Source of the DNA: Chersky-840 sp963848335
Lineage (GTDB): Bacteria > Actinomycetota > Acidimicrobiia > Acidimicrobiales > UBA8190
Assembly (NCBI GenBank): GCA_963848335.1
Contig: CAWKDD010000001.1
Coordinates: forward strand, 1,054,001-1,118,000
Direction: 5' to 3'
DNA: 64,000 nucleotides
In this document: positions 52,745 through 60,581 of the stretch, piece by piece
How positions within the stretch are numbered: position 1 is the first letter of the stretch
Layout: the number at the start of each line of letters is the position of its first letter
Translations under genes and position numbers: made by a program
The notes under the pieces: model-generated
Seen by the model: the letters and a program-made list of their open reading frames with translations, nothing else
Told to the model about the DNA's origin: nothing
The model's database searches: none

Positions 52745-54988
52745 TTGGGCCCGCCTCGCCCCGCCCGGCGACGTCGACGAGCCTTCGCGGCTGCTGCCGT
52801 CGTCGTGGCGGTTGCGTGCCTGGTCTGGTGGGGCGCCCCGCCGCGGGGCGGAGGGCGTGCCTACGCGCAGGCACCAGTGTCCCCGACCTTCACCTTGACG
52901 TGGTCGGCCGGACCTCTGGCGGACCAGGGCCAGCCCATCGCCGAATCCTCTCCCGTCGTCGCCACCCTCGACGGCTCGGGTCCCGCCGTGGTCGTGGGGG
53001 ACCGGAGCGGGTTCCTCTACGCCTATCACCTCGCCGACGGCACGCCGGTGTCGGGTTGGCCGGTCGACGACGGAGGCATCCCCATCGACTCGTCGCCCTC
53101 GGTCCTGGCCGGCGCGGGCGGGGACGACGACGTGTTCGTGGGGGCCGGCAACGCCGCCGATCCCGGCCAGGGCGGCTATCTGGCGTTCCGCGCCTCGGGC
53201 GCGTTGCTGTGGTACTCACCGGTCACCGACCCCGCCAGTGACGACCAGCCTGCGGCGGGCGTCCAGGCCTCGATGACCGTGGCCGATCTCCAGGGCACCG
53301 ACAGCGTGGTGGCGGGATCACTCGACCAGGAGGAGTACGCGCTGGACGCATCGACGGGGGCCGGCCTGCCGGGCTGGCCCTTGTTCACCGCCGACAGCGT
53401 GTTCTCCACCGCCGCGGTGGCGGATCTCTACGGCACGGGGACCGAGGACATCGTCGAAGGCGGGGACGAGACCAGCGGGTTCGCCCTCGGCCGGCACTAC
53501 CTGCAGGGGGGGCACCTCCGCATCCTCAACCAGGACGGGGGGCTCATCTGCGACGCGCACAGCACCCAGACCGTGGACTCGTCGCCGGCGGTGGGCCCGT
53601 TCCTGGCCGGAGGGGCCACCGGCATCGCCGTGGGCACCGGCGCCTTCTTCCCCGGCGCCTCCGACACCGACGCCGTGAAGGCCTACGACACCGACTGCGA
53701 CCCCGTGTGGTCGCGCCCCCTCGACGGGGCCACCACCTCGAGCCCGGCCCTGGCCGATGTCACCGGGGACGGGAGCCTCCAGGTGGTCGAGGGCACCGAC
53801 AACGGTTCGGCCGGATCGGTGTGGGTCCTCGACGCCAAGACCGGCGCCACGATCTGGCAACAGCCCGTGGTGGGCCGTGTCATCGGGTCGGTGGTCGTCG
53901 CCAACCTGTCGGGCGGGAGCTCGCAGGACGTCATCGTCCCCACCACGGCCGGCGTGGAGGTCTTCGACGGGGCCACGGGGGACGAGTTGACGGTCCTCAG
54001 CCCGGACCTGGGGTTCCAGAACGCCCCGCTGGTCACCGACGATCCCGACGGTGACGTGGGCATCACGGTGGCGGGGTACAACGGGTCGGACCAGGGGGTG
54101 ATCCGCCACTACGAGATCCTCGGGTCCGACGGTGCCGGCGCCGTGGGCCCCACGTCGTGGCCCATGTTCCACCACGACCCGCAGCGCACGGGCGTGACCG
54201 GGGTCGGCCCGCCCCCGCCGCCGTGCGCCGCGCCGGCCGGCGCCTTCGAGGGGTACACCATGGCGGGGGCGGACGGGGGCGTGTTCGACTTCGGGACGCC
54301 GTTCTGTGGTTCGGCCGGAGACCTACGTCTCCAGGCACCGGTGGTGGGGATGGCCGTCGCTGCCGACACCGGCGGCTACTGGCTCGTGGCCGCCGACGGC
54401 GGGGTCTTCGCGTACGGCGGCGCCGGGTTCTACGGGTCGATGAGCGGTGTGAAGCTGGCCAAACCGATCGTGGGCATGGCCGCCACCCGCGACGGGCGCG
54501 GCTACTGGCTGGTGGGCGCCGACGGTGGGGTGTTCGCCTTCGGCGACGCCGGGTACTCCGGTTCGGCGGCCGACCTGCACCTGGTCGCTGCGGTGGTGGG
54601 CATCGCCGCGTCGGTGGACGGCGACGGCTACTGGCTGGTGGGCGCGGACGGTGGGGTGTTCGCCTTCGGCGACGCCCAGTACTTCGGCTCGATCTCCGGG
54701 CGCCACCTCCGGGCGCCCATCGTGGGCCTGGCCGTCGACCTCGGCACGGCGGGCTACTGGCTGGTGGGCGCGGACGGCGGGGTGTTCGGCTTCGGGGCGG
54801 GGTTCTTCGGCTCGCTGGGCGCGTACAGGCTGGCCGCTCCGGTGGTGGGCATGGCGCCGACCACCGACGGCGACGGCTACTGGCTGGCGGGATCCGACGG
54901 TGGCGTGTTCGCCTTCGGCGACGCCCGGTTCGAGGGGTCGATGGCGCAGACGCGTCTCGTCGCGCCCGTTCGCGCCGTCGCGCCCTGA
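52745..54988 (+). CDS. Secreted beta-propeller protein with six GYWL...DGGVFAFGDA repeats
   Basis: The protein has 747 residues from a TTG start, eight bases after the Wzt stop. A signal peptide (AFAAAAVVVAVACLVWWGAP) is followed by an FG-GAP/PQQ-like propeller to about residue 480: VVATLDGSGPAVVVGDRSGF, ADLYGTGTEDIVEGGDET, ADVTGDGSLQVVEGTDNGSA, with Asp/Gly-rich calcium-like loops. A proline hinge leads to six repeats of about 40 residues, each GYWLVGADGGVFAFGDA then FxGS..... LxxPVVGMA. Such repeats occur, as I recall, in surface proteins of Acidimicrobiia. It probably binds surface glycan or protein, and being next to the exporter suggests a role at the envelope. Confidence 0.85.
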   Translation: MGPPRPARRRRRAFAAAAVVVAVACLVWWGAPPRGGGRAYAQAPVSPTFTLTWSAGPLADQGQPIAESSPVVATLDGSGPAVVVGDRSGFLYAYHLADGTPVSGWPVDDGGIPIDSSPSVLAGAGGDDDVFVGAGNAADPGQGGYLAFRASGALLWYSPVTDPASDDQPAAGVQASMTVADLQGTDSVVAGSLDQEEYALDASTGAGLPGWPLFTADSVFSTAAVADLYGTGTEDIVEGGDETSGFALGRHYLQGGHLRILNQDGGLICDAHSTQTVDSSPAVGPFLAGGATGIAVGTGAFFPGASDTDAVKAYDTDCDPVWSRPLDGATTSSPALADVTGDGSLQVVEGTDNGSAGSVWVLDAKTGATIWQQPVVGRVIGSVVVANLSGGSSQDVIVPTTAGVEVFDGATGDELTVLSPDLGFQNAPLVTDDPDGDVGITVAGYNGSDQGVIRHYEILGSDGAGAVGPTSWPMFHHDPQRTGVTGVGPPPPPCAAPAGAFEGYTMAGADGGVFDFGTPFCGSAGDLRLQAPVVGMAVAADTGGYWLVAADGGVFAYGGAGFYGSMSGVKLAKPIVGMAATRDGRGYWLVGADGGVFAFGDAGYSGSAADLHLVAAVVGIAASVDGDGYWLVGADGGVFAFGDAQYFGSISGRHLRAPIVGLAVDLGTAGYWLVGADGGVFGFGAGFFGSLGAYRLAAPVVGMAPTTDGDGYWLAGSDGGVFAFGDARFEGSMAQTRLVAPVRAVAP

Positions 54989-55014
54989 CCGGCGAATTCG
55001 TCCCCGTGGGTACA

Positions 55015-56106
55015 ATGCCGCCGGTGCGAGTCGACCAGGTGATCCCGTCGCTCGCCAGTCGCGACGCGATCGGTGTGCACACCGTCGCCATCACCGAGGC
55101 ACTGCGCCAGGCCGGTGTGGAGTCGGACATCTACTACGGGGCGTGCACCCGCGATCTGGCCGATCAGGCCCGTCCCATGAGCAGCCTGGGCCGGGCCACC
55201 AAGGGCCGTTGGCTTCTGTACCAGGCATCGATCGGCAGCCCGGTGTTCGACATCTTCGCCAGCCGCTCCGAGCCCAAGCTCCTCAACTACCACAACATCA
55301 CGCCCGCCTCGTTGCTCGACGCCTGGGAGCCCGCCGTCGGCCACGAGGTCAGCCTGGGCCGCTCCCAGGTCAGCCGGGTGGCCTCGGAGTGCCGTCTGGC
55401 CATCGCCGATTCGGCCTTCAACGAGAAGGAGCTCATCGACGTCGGGTTCCCCCGCACCGCGGTGGCGCCCCTCCTCATCGACATGACCGCAGCCGCGCCG
55501 CCCGACCCCGCCTTGTCGGCGCGGCTGGCCGCGTCGAAGGCGGCCGGCGGCCCCGATCTCCTCTTCGTGGGCAAGGTGTCTCCCCACAAGGCCCAGCACG
55601 ATCTGGTCAAGATGCTGGTGCTGTACCGCCGTCTCTACGACGACCGGGCCCGTCTCCATCTGGTGGGGACGCCGCTGGGCAAGACCTACGAGCCCGCCCT
55701 CAGGGCGTTCATCGCCGAGCTGGGCCTGAACGACGCCGTCACCATCACGGGCTCGGTGTCCCCCGAGGAGCTCGAGTCGTACTACCGGGGGGCCGACGTG
55801 TTCGTGTGCGCGTCCGAGCACGAGGGGTTCTGCGTCCCGCTCGTCGAGGCCATGGGCCACGGGGTGCCCATCGTGGCCTACTCCACCACGGCGGTGCCCG
55901 AGACCGTCGGCGACGCCGGGCTGCTGCTGGCGTCGAAGGAGCCCATGGCCTTCGCCGCCTCCGTGCACAAGGTGGTCGAGGACAAGCGTCTGCGCCGGCA
56001 CTTCGTCGAAGCCGGCGTGCGGCGGGCCGAGGCGTTCTCGCTCTCGCGGTCCCGGCACCGCTTCGTCGACCTCGTCGTCGAGGCCGTGGGCACCGCCCCA
56101 GGCTGA
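55015..56106 (+). CDS. GT4-family glycosyltransferase
   Basis: The protein has 363 residues. The N-domain begins PVRVDQVIPSLASRDAIGVH; the C-domain has LLFVGKVSPHKAQHDLVKML, LHLVGTPLGKTYEPALRAFI, and ADVFVCASEHEGFCVPLVEA, which is the EX7E donor-binding motif, then PIVAYSTTAVPETVGDAGLL. It transfers a nucleotide-activated sugar to a growing glycan in the cytoplasm. It follows the secreted propeller gene in the exporter run. Confidence 0.9.
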   Translation: MPPVRVDQVIPSLASRDAIGVHTVAITEALRQAGVESDIYYGACTRDLADQARPMSSLGRATKGRWLLYQASIGSPVFDIFASRSEPKLLNYHNITPASLLDAWEPAVGHEVSLGRSQVSRVASECRLAIADSAFNEKELIDVGFPRTAVAPLLIDMTAAAPPDPALSARLAASKAAGGPDLLFVGKVSPHKAQHDLVKMLVLYRRLYDDRARLHLVGTPLGKTYEPALRAFIAELGLNDAVTITGSVSPEELESYYRGADVFVCASEHEGFCVPLVEAMGHGVPIVAYSTTAVPETVGDAGLLLASKEPMAFAASVHKVVEDKRLRRHFVEAGVRRAEAFSLSRSRHRFVDLVVEAVGTAPG

Positions 56107-56163
56107 GGGCGGCCGGCGCGCTGAGCCTGGGTCACTGGGACACCGAGGTCACCGGGCCGAGGG

Positions 56164-57372
56164 TCACCGGACCGAGGTGTCGACAGGACCGTCGTCCCAC
56201 GTCCTGTCCGCACCGGCCCAGCGGTCCCACACCGCCCGCGGGGTGGTCGACCACAGCCGGTGCAGCCGGGCGCGCGACGCCAGGGCCCACGGCAGCTTGT
56301 CCACCACGGCGCGTCGCAGCTCGGGGGCGGCGTCGTCGCGGCTCGCCAACCACAGGAAATGGCGGGCGACGTCGAGGGGAGCGTTGCGCACCAGGCACAA
56401 CAGGGCGTTGCGCCGGGCCAGGAGGCGGACCACGGGCGACCTCGGGCCGTGGCTCGTGGACGAAAGGCGGTGGCGCACCGAAGCGTGGGGGTCGTAGAGG
56501 ATGCGCATGCCGGCCAGCCGGGCCCGCAGGCACCAGTCCGTGTCCTCGTTGTAGGCGAAGAACTGCGGCGCCAGGCCACCGAGCCTCTGCAAGGTCTCGG
56601 ACCGGAACACGGGGGCGGTGCCGCTGAAACCGAAGCGCTCGGCGGGCTGGTCGAAGCGGCCGTCGTCGGGGGCGCTCAAGCCGTATTCGCCGGCGACCCC
56701 GTGGTACGCGAGATAGGAGCCGGCGTGGTTGAGCAGACGGCACGTGCTTCGCAGCTCGACGGGCTCGCCGTCGACCGCCACGTCACCCGCCGCCGCGGCG
56801 TCGGGGAGCGGGACGTAGAAGGGCCGGCGCCCCGAGGTCCACCGCCATCGCGACGGTGTGCCGGCCACTCCGCCGTACTCGGTGTCGTAGACGCCCGCGC
56901 CGCGCACGTCCTCGAGGACGTCGGCGGTGTCGACTGTGACCGACCGGAGCTGGCGGCCCAGGGGCCGGGCGTCTCCCGGCGCCAGCCACGGCTCGTCGTC
57001 GAGGAGCACCTCCCCGAACAGCCCGTCCAGGACGACCTTCGGGGTCACGGCGGCCACGGCCGGATCGGCCAGCACCGTGCGGGCCGATTCGATCCAGTTG
57101 GGGCCGGCCACGGCGTCGTCGTTGAGCAACCCGACCACCTGTCCCCGGGCTCGGCGCAGACCCAGGTCGACGCCCCCCGAGAAGCCGAGGTTGACCGTGG
57201 AGCGGACCACCTGGGCCCCCAGCGAAGACGCCACCGCCGAGGCACGCCCCCCCTCGGACCCGTTGTCGACCACGACGACCTCGTCGGCCTGCGACAGCAC
57301 CGAGGTCAGACAGGGCGCCAGCCAGTCCCCGGGCCGGTACGACACGACGACCACCGATGCGTCCGGTGGCAT
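56164..57372 (-). CDS. GT2-family glycosyltransferase (rhamnosyltransferase-like)
   Basis: The protein has 402 residues from ATG 57372. ASVVVVSYRPGDWLAPCLTS, EVVVVDNGSEGGRASAVASS, NLGFSGGVDLGLRRARGQVV and GLLNDDAVAGPNWI form the GT-A nucleotide-sugar site. FFAYNEDTDWCLRARLAGMR is the ED-type catalytic segment. A 130-residue insertion between the halves (YDTEYGGVAGTPSRWRWTSG; VELRSTCRLLNHAGSYLAYH) is unusual. The start overlaps the FkbM gene stop. Confidence 0.9.
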   Translation of the reverse strand: MPPDASVVVVSYRPGDWLAPCLTSVLSQADEVVVVDNGSEGGRASAVASSLGAQVVRSTVNLGFSGGVDLGLRRARGQVVGLLNDDAVAGPNWIESARTVLADPAVAAVTPKVVLDGLFGEVLLDDEPWLAPGDARPLGRQLRSVTVDTADVLEDVRGAGVYDTEYGGVAGTPSRWRWTSGRRPFYVPLPDAAAAGDVAVDGEPVELRSTCRLLNHAGSYLAYHGVAGEYGLSAPDDGRFDQPAERFGFSGTAPVFRSETLQRLGGLAPQFFAYNEDTDWCLRARLAGMRILYDPHASVRHRLSSTSHGPRSPVVRLLARRNALLCLVRNAPLDVARHFLWLASRDDAAPELRRAVVDKLPWALASRARLHRLWSTTPRAVWDRWAGADRTWDDGPVDTSVR

Positions 57373-58286
57373 CAGCGCGCCGCGACGACGTTCCCGTAGG
57401 GCAGGTCGAGGAGCTTGGCGCGTTCGACGGGGGAGAGACCGTCCTCGAGGAGCCGGAAGCGAAGCCCGTGGCCCTCCAGCAGATCCAGGAGCGCTTCCGC
57501 CTTGTCGCCGACCGCCTCCATGAGCTCTGGTGCCCATTCGAACATGACCGAGATGTCCCGGCTGGCCTCGAGGGTGCGCGACAGGCCAGTGAAGGCCTGG
57601 AGCTCGGCCCCCTCGATGTCCATCTTCAAGACGTCGACGGGGGGCACGCCCTCGAGTAGCTCGTCGACCGGGACGGCTCGGACCTCGACCATCTCCTCGG
57701 TGTCGCCCAGGCGGTCGAGGGCTTCGGGCCCGATGGCCCCGACGCTCGAGGCTCCCGAGAAGTTGAGGCGCTGATGCAGCTGCAGGCTCGTCGAGCTCGA
57801 CCAGGCGGCACGGTGCCACGTGGTCACGTAGCCGTAGAGCCCGTTCATGATGACGTTGCGACGCAGCAGGTCCGCCAGTCCCCCGTGGGCCTCGACCGCC
57901 ACCACCCGTCCCGTCGGCCCCACCAGCATGGCGCCCAGCAGCGTGAAGTAGCCGACGTTGGCTCCCACGTCCACGAACACCTGTCCGGGACGCAGCGTCC
58001 GTTGCATCCATTCGGTGACGTGGGACTCCCACAGGCCGTCGAGCACGATCCACGGGGCGATGGCCGCGTCGCGCGTGTCGACGAGCATCTTGGCGCCCCA
58101 CCGGGTGGCGACCAGCGCGGTGTGGTCGCCGAAGTACAGCGGTCCGTTGGGGTAGCGGTCCGAATGCAAGGTGGCCAGGCCGGTCTCGATGGTGTCGAGC
58201 CTCCGGGCCAGCTCGTCCATGCCCAGCGCCCGCCGGGCGCGAGCCGCGACTCGCGACAACAGCGGAGGGCGACCCACGGCGCTCAT
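57372..58286 (-). CDS. FkbM-family methyltransferase
   Basis: The protein has 304 residues. The SAM-binding loop is VFVDVGANVGYFTLLGAMLV with the acidic VVAVEAHGGLADLLRRNV; DVLKMDIEGAELQAFTGLSR is the FkbM signature. It probably O-methylates a sugar or capping group of the polysaccharide. This fits the Wzt C-terminal domain, which in known systems recognises a methylated or otherwise capped glycan end. Overlaps both neighbours by a few bases. Confidence 0.9.
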   Translation of the reverse strand: MSAVGRPPLLSRVAARARRALGMDELARRLDTIETGLATLHSDRYPNGPLYFGDHTALVATRWGAKMLVDTRDAAIAPWIVLDGLWESHVTEWMQRTLRPGQVFVDVGANVGYFTLLGAMLVGPTGRVVAVEAHGGLADLLRRNVIMNGLYGYVTTWHRAAWSSSTSLQLHQRLNFSGASSVGAIGPEALDRLGDTEEMVEVRAVPVDELLEGVPPVDVLKMDIEGAELQAFTGLSRTLEASRDISVMFEWAPELMEAVGDKAEALLDLLEGHGLRFRLLEDGLSPVERAKLLDLPYGNVVAAR

Positions 58287-59512
58287 CCTAACGTCGTGGT
58301 CGACGAGCCCGGCGGGACCGTCGTGCCCGGCGACGCGCCCGCCAGGACCCGGTCGGTCAGGGTTTCGTAGCGGTCGACGATGGTCGCCCAGTCGAAGACG
58401 CGCCGGGTGTAGGACCGGCCGTTGCGCACCAGATGCTCCCGCAGCCCCGGATCACCCAGGAGCCGGTCCACCACGATCTCGAAATCCGCGTAGTCGAAGA
58501 ACCACAGGCCACCCCGGCTGCGCAGGCAATGCTCCAGCGTCGCCTCGCAGCGCCGGTTCACCAGCACCGGCGCACCAGCCAGCCACGCCTCGAGGACGAC
58601 GAGGCTGAAGGACTCCCATGCCGAGGGGGAGACGGTGAGCTCGCAGGCCTGGAGCAGTCCCCATTTCGTGGCCTCGGGTTGCCGGCCCACGACGACGACG
58701 TCGTCGTCACCGTCGAGGGCCTCGTGCACCGGGCCCAGCAGGACGAGGCGGGGCGCGCCGGGACGCCGGCTCCGGTACAGGCGCCACATCTCGGCCAGCA
58801 CGTGCGACCCCTTGGCGCGTTCGACACGACCGACGCAGAGGACGAATCGCTCGTCGGGAGCCAGCCCCACCGCGGCGCGCGCCGCGTCGGGGTCGCCCGA
58901 ACCCTCGACGACGGTGGCGCCGATCACGCTGGAGGGGAGATGTGCCACGGGGAAGGTGCCCTCGACCAAGGCCTGTTCGGCGTAGGAGTTGTACGCCATC
59001 CCACCCACGGCGCCGAACACGGCCCGCATGATGGGTAGATGGAGCTCGGGCTCGTCATGGGCGGCGCTGTGGAAGATCACCCGCCGCCCCAGCCGGGGAG
59101 CGGCGGCCAGCGCGGGCCAGAAGAGATACGGCGTGACGGCGAAGACGTCACGGTCCGAGGCGATGGCGTCGTCGACCACGTCGGGGCACACCGGGCCCAC
59201 CAGCTCGACGAACCGGCGTGCCATCGCATCGGGCACGAGCGACGGGCTGCGCCCGACCAGCACGCCGAGCTCGCCCGAACGCGGGTCACGCCCCGACACC
59301 GACCGGCGTCGGTGCACCGTCACTCCGTGTAGGACGCTGTCGCCGGAGGGGAGCTCGTCGGCCCACGTGGCGGCGGACACGGCGCAGGTGGTGAAGACCT
59401 TGACGTCCCAGCCCTTCAAGGCGACGAGGTGCTCACACAGCAGGCGCAGCCAGTGCTCGATGCCTCCTACGACGTCCTCCCCGTAGCGGGGGACCACCAG
59501 CCCCAGTCTCAT
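58283..59512 (-). CDS. GT4-family glycosyltransferase
   Basis: The protein has 409 residues. RLGLVVPRYGEDVVGGIEHW has the GG acceptor loop; FVLCVGRVERAKGSHVLAEM starts the C-domain; SPSAWESFSLVVLEAWLAGA is the EX7E motif, here ESFSLVVLE. RCEATLEHCLRSRGGLWFFD follows. Part of the coupled minus-strand run (ATGA overlaps with 59509 and 58283). Confidence 0.9.
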   Translation of the reverse strand: MRLGLVVPRYGEDVVGGIEHWLRLLCEHLVALKGWDVKVFTTCAVSAATWADELPSGDSVLHGVTVHRRRSVSGRDPRSGELGVLVGRSPSLVPDAMARRFVELVGPVCPDVVDDAIASDRDVFAVTPYLFWPALAAAPRLGRRVIFHSAAHDEPELHLPIMRAVFGAVGGMAYNSYAEQALVEGTFPVAHLPSSVIGATVVEGSGDPDAARAAVGLAPDERFVLCVGRVERAKGSHVLAEMWRLYRSRRPGAPRLVLLGPVHEALDGDDDVVVVGRQPEATKWGLLQACELTVSPSAWESFSLVVLEAWLAGAPVLVNRRCEATLEHCLRSRGGLWFFDYADFEIVVDRLLGDPGLREHLVRNGRSYTRRVFDWATIVDRYETLTDRVLAGASPGTTVPPGSSTTTLG

Positions 59513-60504
59513 TCTCGGGCCCGGACCACCACGCGGTAGCTGTGGCCCGACGCGTCGTAGTGGGCGGACCCGGTCATGGCAACTTCGTCGAAGGCGTGCA
59601 ACCACGTGTCGGGGTGGACCGGCCGGCCTGGCGCCAGGTCGGCGTCCACCGCTCCCAGGCGCAGACGCCACCACCACGGCGCTTCGGAGACGATCACCAC
59701 CATTGCCGTCACCCGGGCCAGCTCCGCCACCGTCGGGCCGAGGGTGTGGGGGCTCATGGCGTCGGGGGGTCCGGCCAGGACCACGGCCCCGAGCGCCCCG
59801 TCGGGCACGGCGCGGAGGTGTTCGAGGAGATCGGCACGACGTACGTCGGGGCCCGGTTGATGCCGGGGGCCGCTCCCGGTCAACCCGTAGGCGTCGATGC
59901 CCGCCGCCCGGAGCCGGGCCACGACCTCCTCGGCACGCGTGTGCGCGTACAACACCCGCGCCCCGGCGGGCAACGGCTCGGCCAGGCCGTCCCACCATTG
60001 CTCCAGCGCCTCGTGCGCCGGCGCGCCCTTCTCCGCGTCGGGGCCCGCCCCCGGTGCCGGTTCCGACGCCTCGGTGTCGGGCGTCACGGGGTCGAGGCGA
60101 GCCACCCGCTCCTCGAGTTGGGCCAACCGTGCGATGACGGCGTCGAGGGCGGCGGCGGTGGCCAGCCCCAGCGACGTCATTGACGTGTGCACCTGCTCGA
60201 GCTGTCGGCGCAGGACCTCCACGCGCTGGCGTCGCGAGCCCGTCGATCCGGTGCCGGCGTCGGCCCATGGTGCCGCGCCTGCCGCGGCTGCCTCCTCCAC
60301 CCGGGCGACGAGCGCACCGGTCTCGGTGTAGCGGGCCGGGTCCGGAGCCCGGCGGGCGAGCTCGAAATGGAGGCGGGCATCGGCATCGTGGGGATAGCCG
60401 GGCTCGGCACGACGGCGGGCTGCCTCGGTTTCGAGCTCGCCGATCAGGCGGTCGAGGTCCACCGGGCCCGAGGAGTCGGAGCCTTGGTTGTCGTTGATCG
60501 CCAT
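59509..60504 (-). CDS. Coiled-coil protein with degenerate methyltransferase-like domain
   Basis: The protein has 331 residues. The N-terminal 130 residues are helical and charged, with heptad-like LRRQLEQVHTSMTSLGLATA and LDAVIARLAQLEERVARL. The C-terminal 150 residues look like a Rossmann fold: ARVLYAHTRAEEVVARLRAA, LTGSGPRHQPG, LEHLRAVPDGALGAVVLAGP, VAELARVTAMVVIVSEAPWW. This resembles SAM-methyltransferases but without a recognisable GxGxG loop, so catalysis is doubtful. Coiled-coil plus methyltransferase-like chains occur in glycan chain-length or capping factors; that role is only suggested by context. Confidence 0.65.
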   Translation of the reverse strand: MAINDNQGSDSSGPVDLDRLIGELETEAARRRAEPGYPHDADARLHFELARRAPDPARYTETGALVARVEEAAAAGAAPWADAGTGSTGSRRQRVEVLRRQLEQVHTSMTSLGLATAAALDAVIARLAQLEERVARLDPVTPDTEASEPAPGAGPDAEKGAPAHEALEQWWDGLAEPLPAGARVLYAHTRAEEVVARLRAAGIDAYGLTGSGPRHQPGPDVRRADLLEHLRAVPDGALGAVVLAGPPDAMSPHTLGPTVAELARVTAMVVIVSEAPWWWRLRLGAVDADLAPGRPVHPDTWLHAFDEVAMTGSAHYDASGHSYRVVVRARE

Positions 60505-60581
60505 CGCGTCGCGCCGCTCCGGGGAGTGCGTCAGGGGTCGGTCGGATGTGCCCGGCGGATCGAGGCCAGAGCGGCGACCGG

